From contig JAOPZQ010000115.1 in assembly GCA_025964075.1 (NCBI GenBank), positions 1 to 14,212 on the forward strand: a stretch of 14,212 bases of DNA. The letters run 5' to 3'. This stretch comes from Solirubrobacterales bacterium (GTDB lineage: Bacteria > Actinomycetota > Thermoleophilia > Solirubrobacterales > Solirubrobacteraceae). Shown here piece after piece: positions 14,157-14,212 of the stretch. The notes beneath the pieces were generated by a model. It had not been told where the DNA came from, did not search any database, and worked only from the letters and a program-made list of their open reading frames with translations. Position numbers and translations under genes: made by a program. The stretch's first letter is position 1; each line of letters starts with the position of its first letter.

Positions 14157-14212
14157 CACGCGGCGCCCGCCACGGCTCGCGGGGCGCGCGGAGCGCCGGC
14201 GGCCCCGTACTC
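14156..14212 (-). CDS. Possible C-terminal end of a further upstream gene (partial)
   Basis: Read leftward from the window edge, 18 sense codons end in a TGA at 14158-14156 that overlaps the ATG of the half-length gene (TGATG). The peptide EYGAAGAPRAPRAVAGAA is Ala/Pro-rich and resembles in composition the disordered tail of the type 2 protein at 9080-9886 (EWYARRPEAQPAAAPAS). The overlap style fits the rest of the operon, so another membrane-family member or other operon gene probably continues outside. With so few codons this is tentative. Confidence 0.4.
   Translation of the reverse strand, partial: EYGAAGAPRAPRAVAGAA

Noticed and set aside
1..14212. CRISPR arrays, tRNA/rRNA genes, transposases, phage or att-site signals
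   Set aside because: No regularly spaced repeats, RNA-gene-like segments or recombinase/transposase motifs were seen on reading. Genes are tightly packed across the whole window.

Overview
The window is very GC-rich, gene-dense DNA with short gaps, many 1-4 nt start/stop overlaps, GTG/TTG starts and at least one probable near-leaderless transcript. Together with the gene types (ArsR-ArsC fusion, tandem Lrp/AsnC regulator, actinobacterial-style GT4/debranching genes) this suggests a high-GC actinobacterium, perhaps a Thermoleophilia/Solirubrobacterales-type soil bacterium. That placement is inference from style and content. No rRNA, tRNA, CRISPR array, insertion sequence or att site was seen, and no gene-free stretch reaches 300 bases (longest gap: 99 bases, 10657-10755).

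Region 1 (1-1788, + strand): an ArsR-type DNA-binding domain fused to a thioredoxin-type arsenate reductase, overlapped by a VOC-fold protein, then a small membrane protein with a charged tail that ends tail-to-tail on the next gene.

Region 2 (1785-7501): a divergent carbohydrate block. Leftward run a TreT-like GT4 glycosyltransferase (trehalose synthase-like) and a GT2 glycosyltransferase, coupled by TAATG. Rightward run a second GT4 glycosyltransferase and a glycogen-debranching-type glucosidase, coupled by ATGA. The common theme is alpha-glucan/trehalose or another glucoside storage or compatible-solute pathway.

Region 3 (7524-14212): the most unusual part. Five genes, one of them half-length, encode members of one family of polytopic membrane proteins that I cannot name. 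They share an E-x3-D motif in an early helix, an F-G-R-x-I-P-like motif, and a Y-Y-G motif before the second half. They fall into two types that occur as adjacent pairs in the same order: type 1 (257 aa) then type 2 (268-291 aa). One pair (12539-13312, then 11662-12537) sits in a leftward operon headed by the half-length paralogue and an SRPBCC lipid/polyketide-binding-fold protein. The other pair (9883-10656, then 9080-9886) sits in a second leftward operon ending in a CrtI/PYROXD2-like FAD oxidoreductase. Between them lies a rightward gene for an Lrp/AsnC regulator made of two complete Lrp units in one chain. Its upstream gap holds a good sigma70-type promoter for the second operon and overlapping palindromes. 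I read this as a regulated membrane-associated pathway acting on a hydrophobic substrate (isoprenoid, lipid or polyketide-like). The substrate is unknown.
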